Assembly (NCBI GenBank): GCA_021158735.1
Contig: JAGGUC010000161.1
Coordinates: 1 to 5,763 of the forward strand
Direction: 5' to 3'
Source: Desulfurococcales archaeon
GTDB taxonomy: Archaea; Thermoproteota; Thermoprotei_A; Sulfolobales; NBVN01
DNA length: 5,763 nucleotides
Under the pieces are notes generated by a model. The model was not told the DNA's origin. It made no database searches and worked only from the letters and a program-made list of their open reading frames with translations. Below are positions 1 to 5,603 of the stretch, piece by piece. The translations under genes and the position numbers were made by a program. The first letter of the stretch is position 1. Every line of letters starts with the position of its first letter.

Positions 1-774
1 GTTGTGATCTGTCAGAAGGGTATTGATGATGTAGCTCAGCACTACCTAGCAAAGAAAGGAATACTAGCAGTAAGAAGAGTAAAAAGATCAGACATGGAGA
101 AACTAGAAAGAGCTACAGGCGGCAGGATAGTAACTAGTATAAGAGACCTCACACCTAATGACCTAGGCTACGCTAAATTAGTTGAGGAGAGAAGAGTAGG
201 AAACGACAAGATGGTGTTCATTGAGGGCTGCAAGAATCCAAGAGCGGTGACAGTACTTGTTCGCGGAGCAAGTGACATGATAGTCGATGACGCTGAGAGA
301 AGCATTAACGATGCATTACACGCTCTTAGGAATGTGCTGAGAGACCCTAAGGTGGTGCCTGGAGGCGGTGCAGTAGAAATAGAGTTGGCACTCAGGTTAA
401 GGAAGTATGCGGAGTCCGTTGGCGGCAAGGAACAGCTCGCAATGCAGGCATTCGCCGACGCATTAGAAGAGGTAGCTACCATTTTAGCTCAGACAGCAGG
501 TCTAGACCCGTTACAGGCAATAATGGATCTCAGAAAGCTACACAGTGAGGGCAAGATCAATGCAGGCATAGATGTCTTAAACGGCAAAATAGTTGATGAC
601 ATGGTAGAGTTAAACGTGATTGATCCAGTCGTAGTTAAGAAGCAGATAATAAAGGCATCTACTGAGTCAGCGGCAGCCACATTAAAGGTCGACGACATAA
701 TTGCGGCATCACCACTAAAGAAAGAAAAGAAGGAGAAGGGCGCAGGAGAAGAGGGCAAGTTTGAATTTGGCTAA
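1..774 (+). CDS. Thermosome (group II chaperonin) subunit, 3' part, 5' end outside the window
   Basis: This is the C-terminal half of an ATP-driven archaeal chaperonin subunit, which in the family assembles into a cytosolic double-ring folding machine. The frame is open from base 1 ([10 protein letters not shown]...), so the gene starts upstream; the GTG at 4 is an internal codon. About 257 residues are present, against roughly 550 for a whole subunit. In order one sees the end of the apical domain ([21 protein letters not shown], then ERATGGRIV), the segment [17 protein letters not shown], the hinge into the second intermediate/equatorial part ([26 protein letters not shown]), and the nucleotide-pocket loop PGGGAVEIE with the later GKIVDD. 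The C-terminus is a Lys/Glu-rich tail ending GKFEFG, in place of the GGM-type tail of some subunits. Crenarchaea carry two or three paralogues (alpha, beta, gamma); I cannot say which this is. The family call is essentially certain. Confidence 0.97.
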   Translation, partial: VVICQKGIDDVAQHYLAKKGILAVRRVKRSDMEKLERATGGRIVTSIRDLTPNDLGYAKLVEERRVGNDKMVFIEGCKNPRAVTVLVRGASDMIVDDAERSINDALHALRNVLRDPKVVPGGGAVEIELALRLRKYAESVGGKEQLAMQAFADALEEVATILAQTAGLDPLQAIMDLRKLHSEGKINAGIDVLNGKIVDDMVELNVIDPVVVKKQIIKASTESAAATLKVDDIIAASPLKKEKKEKGAGEEGKFEFG

Positions 775-845
775 AATTTCTGCAGTAGGTAGTATCAATT
801 AATTACTCCATCATGTAAACGCTGGATGTTGTAGCAATCAACAAT

Positions 846-860
846 GTATTTTTATTTTTA
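846..860 (+). terminator. T-rich termination signal downstream of the thermosome gene
   Basis: Two T5 runs (TATTTTTATTTTTA) lie about 75 bases after the thermosome stop and just before the rpoK promoter. Archaeal RNA polymerase typically terminates on such T runs without needing a hairpin. The position between one gene's end and the next gene's promoter fits. It is inferred from composition only. The rest of the 775-917 spacer shows no gene. Confidence 0.5.
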
Positions 861-868
861 CTAATGAA

Positions 869-882
869 ATAAAACATATAAT
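869..882 (+). promoter_or_regulatory. BRE + TATA box for rpoK
   Basis: ATAAAA (869-874) fits the archaeal BRE pattern RNWAAW. It is followed directly by the TATA-like CATATAAT (875-882). With the usual spacing of about 25 bases from the TATA centre, transcription would start near 904. That gives a leader of about 14 bases, which still contains the ribosome-binding site at 907-912. Confidence 0.6.
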
Positions 883-906
883 CCCTACACCAAACTTACT
901 GGGATA

Positions 907-912
907 GTGATC
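907..912 (+). promoter_or_regulatory. Ribosome binding site of rpoK (GTGATC)
   Basis: GTGATC is complementary to GAUCAC in the archaeal 16S 3' end (GGAUCACCUC). It ends five bases before the ATG at 918. It is an off-centre Shine-Dalgarno match using the upstream half of the anti-SD, and it supports this ATG as the start. Confidence 0.5.
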
Positions 913-917
913 GAATT

Positions 918-1226
918 ATGAAGGAATCAGAGGTAGTTTCATTTATTAAGAAGCTACCGATTAGAGTGGGTCCGCCCAGACTTACGAAATACGAAAAAGC
1001 AAGAATTATTGCAGCACGCGCACTGCAGCTATCTCTCGGTGCGTTGCCATTAATTGATATTAGTAATATACCGAGAGATCCTACCGAAATAGCCAAAGAG
1101 GAACTTAGAAGGGGTATATTACCAATAACCTTAATCAGAATAAAGCCTAGTGGTGAGAAGGAGTTGATACCTGTTAATAAATTATTAGAACTTGAAGAAA
1201 AGCTATTTGGCAGGGTAGAAATTTGA
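918..1226 (+). CDS. rpoK: DNA-directed RNA polymerase subunit K (Rpb6/omega homologue)
   Basis: RpoK is a small core subunit that helps assemble and stabilise RNA polymerase; it matches eukaryotic Rpb6 and bacterial omega. The 102-residue product is close to the usual 90-100 residues in Crenarchaea. The signature is clear: LTKYEKARIIAARALQLSLG (residues 22-41), then PLID, then an IAKEEL helix (58-63) and the strand GILPITLIRIKPSGE (66-80) that ends the conserved fold. The first 20 residues and the last 15 (LLELEEKLFGRVEI) are less conserved. The ATG at 918 is supported by a BRE/TATA element at 869-882 and a GTGATC ribosome-binding site. The gene appears to have its own promoter and stands apart from the ribosomal/RNAP gene clusters where other archaeal rpo genes often lie. 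Confidence 0.95.
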   Translation: MKESEVVSFIKKLPIRVGPPRLTKYEKARIIAARALQLSLGALPLIDISNIPRDPTEIAKEELRRGILPITLIRIKPSGEKELIPVNKLLELEEKLFGRVEI

Positions 1227-1238
1227 TGCTGCAGCAAA

Positions 1239-1246
1239 CTTTAAAG
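1239..1246 (+). promoter_or_regulatory. Candidate TATA box for the membrane protease gene
   Basis: CTTTAAAG, preceded by GCAAA as a partial BRE, would place the transcription start near 1268 and give a leader of about 50 bases that includes the GGAGGT at 1307. A second TATA-like stretch (TTCTTTTAAG, about 1284-1293) would instead start transcription near 1316, giving an almost leaderless message beginning at the GTG at 1317. The sequence alone does not decide between them. Confidence 0.35.
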
Positions 1247-1306
1247 AGAAATGCACGGTACTCACTATCTTAGCATTGTATTATTCTTTTAAGGTATATT
1301 GCCAGA

Positions 1307-1312
1307 GGAGGT
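1307..1312 (+). promoter_or_regulatory. Shine-Dalgarno GGAGGT that favours a GTG start at 1317
   Basis: GGAGGT sits four bases before GTG 1317 inside GAGGAGGTAGCA. An in-frame TTG lies upstream at 1299 but has only a weak AAGGT ahead of it. If the TTG were used, this strong motif would lie inside the coding region and encode Glu-Glu-Val. Confidence 0.55.
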
Positions 1313-1316
1313 AGCA

Positions 1317-2441
1317 GTGATTCAGCAGGTAATTAACAAGTACTTTAAGTCAGTATTAGTAAGTGATAATCAAAATTATTATGAATTTATTGTGGAGCCC
1401 TTAAATAACTCATCTGTTGAGGAGGCTTTCAAGAAGCTTTATGCAGAGCTCGTAGGCCAGCTTAGTTATGCGGTCCTCTTATTTAAGGATAGCGGCAATT
1501 ATGTTTTGAGGGTATCTAAACGTGAGATGAGGCGCAATACGCGCAGACGGTACACCATCACCTTAATACTCTCCATAATAACGATAGTCTCAGTTGCTTA
1601 TGCTGGTTATCTAACCACTCAGTACTTTAATCAAGCAGTATCTAGTTTGGGTCTAAGTAATCTAAGGCTTGATATTTCTTGGAGTACACTACTTTTTACA
1701 TTAACTGTTGTAGTTCCTATAGTAACCCATGAATTCAGTCACTACCTCATGGGGCGGAAACTCATGGTGCCTGTTACACCACCAACACTAATTCCAGCAC
1801 CACTAATATCTCCTCTAGGTACATTCGGTGCTATTATAGGTATGAAGCACCTGCCGAAGTCTCTAAAAGACCTAGTTAGAATAGGTCTTGCAGGGCCATT
1901 AGCAGGCACTATTGCTTCATGTGTGTTATTTGCTGTAATGTACATATTATCACCCGTAGTAAGCTATAACATAGTTGCTGAAGCAGTAGGCAAGGGACTT
2001 CTACAAGAGATCAGGGTTCTTCCACTAGGGTCTGTGCTCATCATGAAGTTTATTGATGTACTGAGGTGGAGTGAAGGCGGAATGACCTCAGTAATCCTGA
2101 GTCCGCCCGCACTTGCGGCACTTTTCATAATTCTAATCCACTTTATAAACCTACTCCCCCTAGGACAATTAGATGGTGGACACGTGATTAGGGGGTTGAC
2201 CGACGTACACATACATAGACTTGCAGGGCTAGTTACGTTAGTTGCCGCGTTAATAACTACCCTACTTATTCCTGACTTGCTGTGGCTGGGAATATTTGTT
2301 GTAGCTGCATTCTTAATTACAGGGCTTCGGGAGCATCCAGGGTCCTCGAACATGCTATCAAAATTGAAGCGGGCACATAAGTTGAGGTATTTTATAATCT
2401 ATGCTGTGCTATTGACCTTTACGGCACCAATAATTATTTAG
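1317..2441 (+). CDS. Site-2 protease family membrane metalloprotease (M50)
   Basis: This is a polytopic zinc protease predicted to cut substrates inside the membrane. From the GTG start it has 374 residues; an in-frame TTG at 1299 would add six. The zinc site is HEFSH (H138, E139, H142), and the second family motif is NLLPLGQLDGGH with the third metal ligand D286. A conserved GPLAG lies between them (about 193-197). The layout is a soluble N-terminal domain of about 70 residues (alternating strands and a helix, EEAFKKLYAEL), a basic stretch (KREMRRNTRRR), then roughly seven or eight hydrophobic segments, with HEFSH at the end of the second. There is no obvious PDZ domain. The N-terminal domain resembles that of archaeal and EGY1-like (plastid/cyanobacterial) family members. 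Substrates cannot be read from the context. The topoisomerase gene follows after 43 bases, so the two may be co-transcribed, but the topoisomerase has its own strong ribosome-binding site. Confidence 0.9.
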   Translation: MIQQVINKYFKSVLVSDNQNYYEFIVEPLNNSSVEEAFKKLYAELVGQLSYAVLLFKDSGNYVLRVSKREMRRNTRRRYTITLILSIITIVSVAYAGYLTTQYFNQAVSSLGLSNLRLDISWSTLLFTLTVVVPIVTHEFSHYLMGRKLMVPVTPPTLIPAPLISPLGTFGAIIGMKHLPKSLKDLVRIGLAGPLAGTIASCVLFAVMYILSPVVSYNIVAEAVGKGLLQEIRVLPLGSVLIMKFIDVLRWSEGGMTSVILSPPALAALFIILIHFINLLPLGQLDGGHVIRGLTDVHIHRLAGLVTLVAALITTLLIPDLLWLGIFVVAAFLITGLREHPGSSNMLSKLKRAHKLRYFIIYAVLLTFTAPIII

Positions 2442-2469
2442 TAATTAGACTTCTGCATATTCGGACTTC

Positions 2470-2477
2470 AGGAGGAT
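2470..2477 (+). promoter_or_regulatory. Strong ribosome binding site AGGAGGAT of the topoisomerase gene
   Basis: AGGAGGAT lies seven bases before the ATG at 2485 and is close to a full anti-SD match. It supports the 2485 start, and therefore the basic N-terminal extension of the topoisomerase. Confidence 0.65.
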
Positions 2478-2484
2478 ATAGCAC

Positions 2485-4569
2485 ATGAGTAAGCGTGGAA
2501 AGTCAAAGAACTATAAGACAGCACAGCTAAAGCGAGGGTATACACTCATTATAGCTGAGAAAACTAGGGCTGCGTCTAAGATAGCTCAAGCACTAGGCTT
2601 AAGATTTGCGGGTAAGGTATACGGTGTCCCAATATGGAGAGGGTACTTCAATAGTAGGTATTACGTTGTTGTTCCGTCCGCTGGACACTTATTTTCTTTA
2701 AAAAGCAATGAAAAGGGTTATCCCATTTTTTCGTATGAATGGGCTCCTAGATGGTTAATAGAGAAAGAGAGCAGGCATACGAGAAGGTACTACATGGCAA
2801 TTAAGGCCTTAGCAAATTCTGCCTCTTTCTTCATTAATGCCTGCGACTTCGACATAGAAGGTTCCGTGATTGGTTACTTAATAATCAAAATGTTCGGAGA
2901 CGTCAGGAAAGCATCAAGAGTGAAGTTTTCATCTTTAACTAGTGAGGAGCTAAGGGAAGCCTTTAGGAAGTCATTGCCGAGTCTTGACTGGGACATGATC
3001 GAAGCTGGCCTATGCAGACATGAACTTGACTGGATATGGGGAATAAATGTTAGTAGGGCATTAATGGATATTTACAGATTACTTAAAGGCAGGGGATTAA
3101 CGCTGAGTGCTGGTAGGGTTCAGAGCCCAACACTTTTAGAAGTACTCAAGCGTTATACTGAGCGCGAGACATTCGTACCATCAATATTCTTTAAGATAAC
3201 ACTATACGTCGAGATCGATGACAGAACCTATAAGCTAGAACAGAGTTCACTGCCTCTTAGGGATTATGAAGAAGCTAAAAAAATCGCTGACAAACTTAAG
3301 CAAGAGAAATACATAAAGGTCACTGACGCTGAGGAAATTGTAAAAAAATTTAATCCACCCCCACCATTTAACCTGCCCGACCTGCAAGCGGAGGCATCAA
3401 GAATTCTAGGTTTGTCACCGTCAGCAACCCTTAGGTTAGCTGAGAACCTCTATCTTAATTCCCTGATCAGTTATCCTAGAACGAACTCTCAAAAACTTCC
3501 GCCTACGCTAGATAACAAGAAAATAATTAGAAAACTTGGAAAGCTGGCATACTATAGTGAATACGTTAATGAATTATTAAGTAAGGAGTCACTTAAACCT
3601 ACTGTAGGTATTAAGGAAGATCCCGCTCACCCAGCAATTTATCCTACAGGTTACCTACCCAGGCAGAGATTAGGGAGTAGAGAAAAGGGATTATATGAAC
3701 TCATTGTGAGGAGATACCTAGCATGCTTCTTTGATTCGGCGTTAGTCAAGGGTGTAACGTATAAGTTTAAATTTAAATCAATAGAGTTCGTTCTTAGTGG
3801 ACAAAAGATAATTAGAAGTGAGTGGCTTCGTGTATACCCCTACGTTAGTATTAAGGAAGCTAGTGTCCCAGACCTTCGAAGAGGCGAGCAGGTTCGCATA
3901 TTAAGGGTGAGGGTTACTAAGACATACTCCAGACCACCTTCGCATTACTCTAAAACAGCGCTACTTAGGTGGATGGAGAGTGTCGGTATAGGTACAGAGG
4001 CTACGAGAGCTGACATAATAGAGACATTGTTTAATAGAGGTTACTTGAAGAAGAGCGGAAGGGCAGCTGTAGTAACGGAATTAGGTATATTTACGGCGAA
4101 GGTCCTTTCAAAGCTTTTTTCAGAGCTGACAAGCGTTAATTTAACACGTGAGTTTGAACGTGCCCTGGAATTAGTGAGACTTAGGAAGATATCGCGTTCT
4201 GATGTTGTTAATAAAGCCAAGGATATTTTAAAACCTCGGCTCATAGCAGTGAAGAACACGGTGATGAGTAAGGATCAGGGCAAATTGGAGGGACTAATTG
4301 ATGGTGGAAAAATGCGTAAGTGCCTGATTTGTAATAGGAAATGCGTCCGTAGCTATGGTACAGATGGTATGTGTCTATGTGAATTCCATGCACTGGCCTA
4401 TGAACATATACTTAAAGGATACAGTGAGTGGCGTGAAGCAATAGGTATTAGTTTTACTGAATATCTTAATGAATTATTGAGGATAAAGCTATCTGGTAAA
4501 TTTGTTAAGGAGGTAGCAAAGGTAATAATTACTAGGGGAGAACTACTCAAGGATGAATTTAGGGGTTAG
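2485..4569 (+). CDS. topA: DNA topoisomerase type IA (archaeal topoisomerase I/III)
   Basis: The enzyme cuts one DNA strand through a 5'-phosphotyrosine and passes another strand, relaxing negative supercoils and decatenating single-stranded regions. It has 694 residues. A TOPRIM domain comes first: LIIAEKTRAASKIA with E25, and DFDIEG with D121, D123 and E125 binding Mg2+. Next come HELDWIWGINVSRAL (179-193), LSAGRVQSPTLLEVL (207-221), LPDLQAEASRILGLSPS (297-313), and the active-site Tyr330 in SLISYPRTNS. HPAIYPTG (382-389) and VGIGTEATRADIIETL (500-515) complete the catalytic core. A C-terminal cysteine cluster (C613, C616, C620, C630, C632, H635) looks like a single zinc-binding element. 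No helicase domain is present, so this is not reverse gyrase. The protein begins with a basic extension of about 18 residues (MSKRGKSKNY...) before the first TOPRIM strand. It resembles the Sulfolobus enzyme known as Topo III. The gene symbol follows general usage and is not certain. Confidence 0.95.
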   Translation: MSKRGKSKNYKTAQLKRGYTLIIAEKTRAASKIAQALGLRFAGKVYGVPIWRGYFNSRYYVVVPSAGHLFSLKSNEKGYPIFSYEWAPRWLIEKESRHTRRYYMAIKALANSASFFINACDFDIEGSVIGYLIIKMFGDVRKASRVKFSSLTSEELREAFRKSLPSLDWDMIEAGLCRHELDWIWGINVSRALMDIYRLLKGRGLTLSAGRVQSPTLLEVLKRYTERETFVPSIFFKITLYVEIDDRTYKLEQSSLPLRDYEEAKKIADKLKQEKYIKVTDAEEIVKKFNPPPPFNLPDLQAEASRILGLSPSATLRLAENLYLNSLISYPRTNSQKLPPTLDNKKIIRKLGKLAYYSEYVNELLSKESLKPTVGIKEDPAHPAIYPTGYLPRQRLGSREKGLYELIVRRYLACFFDSALVKGVTYKFKFKSIEFVLSGQKIIRSEWLRVYPYVSIKEASVPDLRRGEQVRILRVRVTKTYSRPPSHYSKTALLRWMESVGIGTEATRADIIETLFNRGYLKKSGRAAVVTELGIFTAKVLSKLFSELTSVNLTREFERALELVRLRKISRSDVVNKAKDILKPRLIAVKNTVMSKDQGKLEGLIDGGKMRKCLICNRKCVRSYGTDGMCLCEFHALAYEHILKGYSEWREAIGISFTEYLNELLRIKLSGKFVKEVAKVIITRGELLKDEFRG

Positions 4570-4615
4570 GTATACGTATGCTCTGACTAAGACTGGGCAT
4601 GGTGAGAGCCTAACC
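4564..4615. other. Nested hairpin in the convergent gap between the topoisomerase and signal peptidase genes
   Basis: GGTTAGG (4564-4570, overlapping the topoisomerase stop) is the exact inverted complement of CCTAACC (4609-4615). Inside it, ATGCTC (4578-4583) pairs with GGGCAT (4595-4600) with one G-T wobble, closing an 11-base loop. The two stems are separated by internal loops of 7 and 8 bases. The structure sits where both convergent transcripts end, so it could protect or define 3' ends. There is no strong T run. Function is inference only. Confidence 0.35.
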
Positions 4616-4622
4616 TAATATT

Positions 4623-5132
4623 TCAGTTGTTGCGGGCTTCGTATGCGTCTCGAGAATAACTAATTTGGGGGTTTACACTTGCGTGCTGGGGAGCAGTTAT
4701 GTGTGGTACCCTACTAAATACATATTTGATAATAAGTGATAGATAACCCGCTACTGGTACCTTTATAACTAATCCGTCTACTTCTAGGACACGGCCAATG
4801 ACTTGGTCCGGACTTATCGGTGGATCGGGAAAGACGTTATTATCACCCTTAGTCACAATAATGATGTGCTTAGACTTGTTGTATATACTAACTATTCTGT
4901 GAATTACTAGTGAGCCATCATATTTTTCATATACTATTATATCGTTTAAATCAAGGTCTCTTACTCCTACCCTGTGGACAATAACTATGTCGCCAGTCTG
5001 CAATAGTGGTTCCATGGACCTACCCTCGACGACAGCCAAAAATACTTGGTTAGTGAGGGTGAGGACTAGTAGCATTAAGATAATAAGAAGAACTAATATG
5101 TTACCGTATATGGTGATCTTTTTATAATTCAT
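4623..5132 (-). CDS. Signal peptidase I, archaeal/ER (Sec11-like, S26B) type
   Basis: This membrane-anchored serine protease removes signal peptides from secreted proteins on the outer face of the membrane. It has 169 residues from the ATG at 5132. An N-terminal transmembrane helix (about 12-34, very Leu-rich) is followed by VEGRSMEPLLQTGD with nucleophile S39. The base is H78 in LVIHRIVSI; His in place of the bacterial Lys marks the archaeal/eukaryotic class. TKGDNNVFPDPP supplies the conserved D97 and D103. A weakly hydrophobic stretch (125-140) and a polar 30-residue tail follow. GGAGAT (5146-5141), eight bases before ATG 5132, supports that start over the in-frame TTG at 5138. The start overlaps the last 11 bases of the zinc-ribbon gene, so the two are almost certainly one transcript with coupled translation. 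Confidence 0.93.
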   Translation of the reverse strand: MNYKKITIYGNILVLLIILMLLVLTLTNQVFLAVVEGRSMEPLLQTGDIVIVHRVGVRDLDLNDIIVYEKYDGSLVIHRIVSIYNKSKHIIIVTKGDNNVFPDPPISPDQVIGRVLEVDGLVIKVPVAGYLSLIIKYVFSRVPHITAPQHASVNPQISYSRDAYEARNN

Positions 5133-5427
5133 CTTCAATTATCTCCGAAATGTCAATCTCTATTACAGTACCTCCCCTTGGTTGCTCCTCTCTTTCTTTC
5201 TTCCTTTTCTTCCTTCTCTTGGTTTTTCCTTTCTGAAACTCTACTTCACCATTAGGACCAACCTTCATTACTGATACCTTTCCTCGCCAGCTGTACCCAC
5301 AGGAAGGACACTTGAAAGAACCCATCACAGTAATTGTTAATCTACTATCAGCGTCAGGTAATGGTGAAACCAGCTGCCATGTCTTAGCAGGCTGTACTTC
5401 AGTCCCGCACATGGGGCACTTAACCAT
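5122..5427 (-). CDS. Small zinc-ribbon protein with basic linker and acidic tail
   Basis: The 101-residue protein has two CPxCG knuckles, CPMCG (C4, C7) and CPSCG (C40, C43), which together form one Cys4 zinc ribbon. The stretch between them is predicted beta-rich (TWQLVSPLPDADSRLTITVMG). SWRGKVSVMKVG follows, completing a compact domain of about 57 residues. Next comes a very basic segment (residues 66-79, mostly Lys/Arg) and a short hydrophobic/acidic C-terminus (VIEIDISEIIEDEL). No catalytic residues are visible. The ribbon plus basic linker would suit nucleic-acid or protein binding, but the function is unknown. I recognise this as the kind of short conserved zinc-ribbon protein found in Crenarchaea but cannot name the family. 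The start chosen is ATG 5427, because AGGTG (5438-5434) sits six bases upstream; the in-frame GTG at 5436 lies inside that motif. It is the first gene of an overlapping pair with the signal peptidase. Confidence 0.85.
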   Translation of the reverse strand: MVKCPMCGTEVQPAKTWQLVSPLPDADSRLTITVMGSFKCPSCGYSWRGKVSVMKVGPNGEVEFQKGKTKRRKKRKKEREEQPRGGTVIEIDISEIIEDEL

Positions 5428-5460
5428 TATGGGCACCTGTTAGATTGATGTCAAAAGCAA

Positions 5461-5474
5461 ATAATAATTTTACC
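5461..5474 (-). promoter_or_regulatory. Candidate BRE + TATA for the zinc-ribbon/signal-peptidase operon
   Basis: Reading the minus strand, GGTAAA (5474-5469) fits the BRE pattern and ATTATTAT (5468-5461) is a weak TATA-like element. Transcription would begin near 5439, leaving a leader of about 12 bases with AGGTG at 5438-5434 as the ribosome-binding site. The mRNA could alternatively read through from the upstream promoter at 5561-5574. Confidence 0.4.
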
Positions 5475-5483
5475 TTACAGTAA

Positions 5484-5535
5484 TCAGAAACCTTGCCCTC
5501 AATCATCTTGTGTCATCGCTTTTAACCTTCATCAC
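5484..5535 (-). ncRNA. Candidate C/D box guide sRNA
   Basis: Reading the minus strand, all four boxes occur in order within 52 bases. The C box is GTGATGA (5535-5529, exact RUGAUGA). A 12-base guide (5528-5517) precedes a D' box ATGA (5516-5513, one change from CUGA). A 3-base spacer leads to the C' box AAGATGA (5509-5503, 6 of 7). A 15-base guide (5502-5488) precedes the D box CTGA (5487-5484, exact). Size and spacings match archaeal sRNAs that direct 2'-O-methylation as part of an L7Ae/Nop5/fibrillarin particle. A BRE/TATA on the same strand (5574-5561) predicts a start near 5539, just ahead of the C box. Weak points are the degenerate internal boxes and the lack of an evident terminal stem. 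The D' guide matches the tRNA-Lys(UUU) anticodon loop. Confidence 0.45.
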
Positions 5536-5560
5536 CGATAGCTTCTTATGTATCTGCTGT

Positions 5561-5574
5561 TTTATAAATTACTC
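5561..5574. promoter_or_regulatory. Palindromic TATA box with a minus-strand BRE, possibly bidirectional
   Basis: TTTATAAA (5561-5568) is its own reverse complement. On the minus strand it is preceded by AGTAAT (5573-5568 region), which fits the BRE pattern RNWAAW. This gives a predicted start near 5539, at the front of the sRNA candidate. On the + strand no A-rich BRE precedes it, but its spacing would put a start near 5590, about 14 bases before ATG 5604. The minus-strand use is better supported. Confidence 0.5.
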
Positions 5575-5603
5575 ATGTATTGAGTATGTGCATGGGGTAA
5601 TGT

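Noticed and set aside
775..860. Possible minus-strand C/D sRNA (ATGATGG near 812-818)
   Set aside because: The C-like box is imperfect and no D box (CTGA) follows at a suitable distance on that strand.
1227..1236. Perfect palindrome TGCTGCAGCA directly after the rpoK stop
   Set aside because: Five base pairs with no loop cannot form a hairpin, and no T run follows immediately; probably chance or part of the next promoter region.
896..1237. 113-codon open frame on the minus strand opposite rpoK
   Set aside because: It is antisense to a clearly recognised gene, and its translation is low-complexity with no family features.
1251..1292. Small ATG frame in phase with the membrane protease
   Set aside because: It ends in TAA after 13 codons, before the protease start, has no ribosome-binding site and resembles nothing.
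1964..2353. 129-codon minus-strand frame inside the membrane protease gene
   Set aside because: It is a shadow of the protease coding frame; no motif or ribosome-binding site supports it. The same applies to the minus frames at 168-482, 489-758, 1742-1945 and 4041-4259.
2485..4569. Reverse gyrase
   Set aside because: Only the type IA topoisomerase half is present; there are no helicase motifs and the length of 694 residues is that of a stand-alone enzyme.
5136..5138. TTG start for the signal peptidase
   Set aside because: It is only two bases from the GGAGAT motif, whereas ATG 5132 has proper eight-base spacing.
5434..5436. GTG start for the zinc-ribbon protein
   Set aside because: It lies within the AGGTG ribosome-binding motif that serves ATG 5427.
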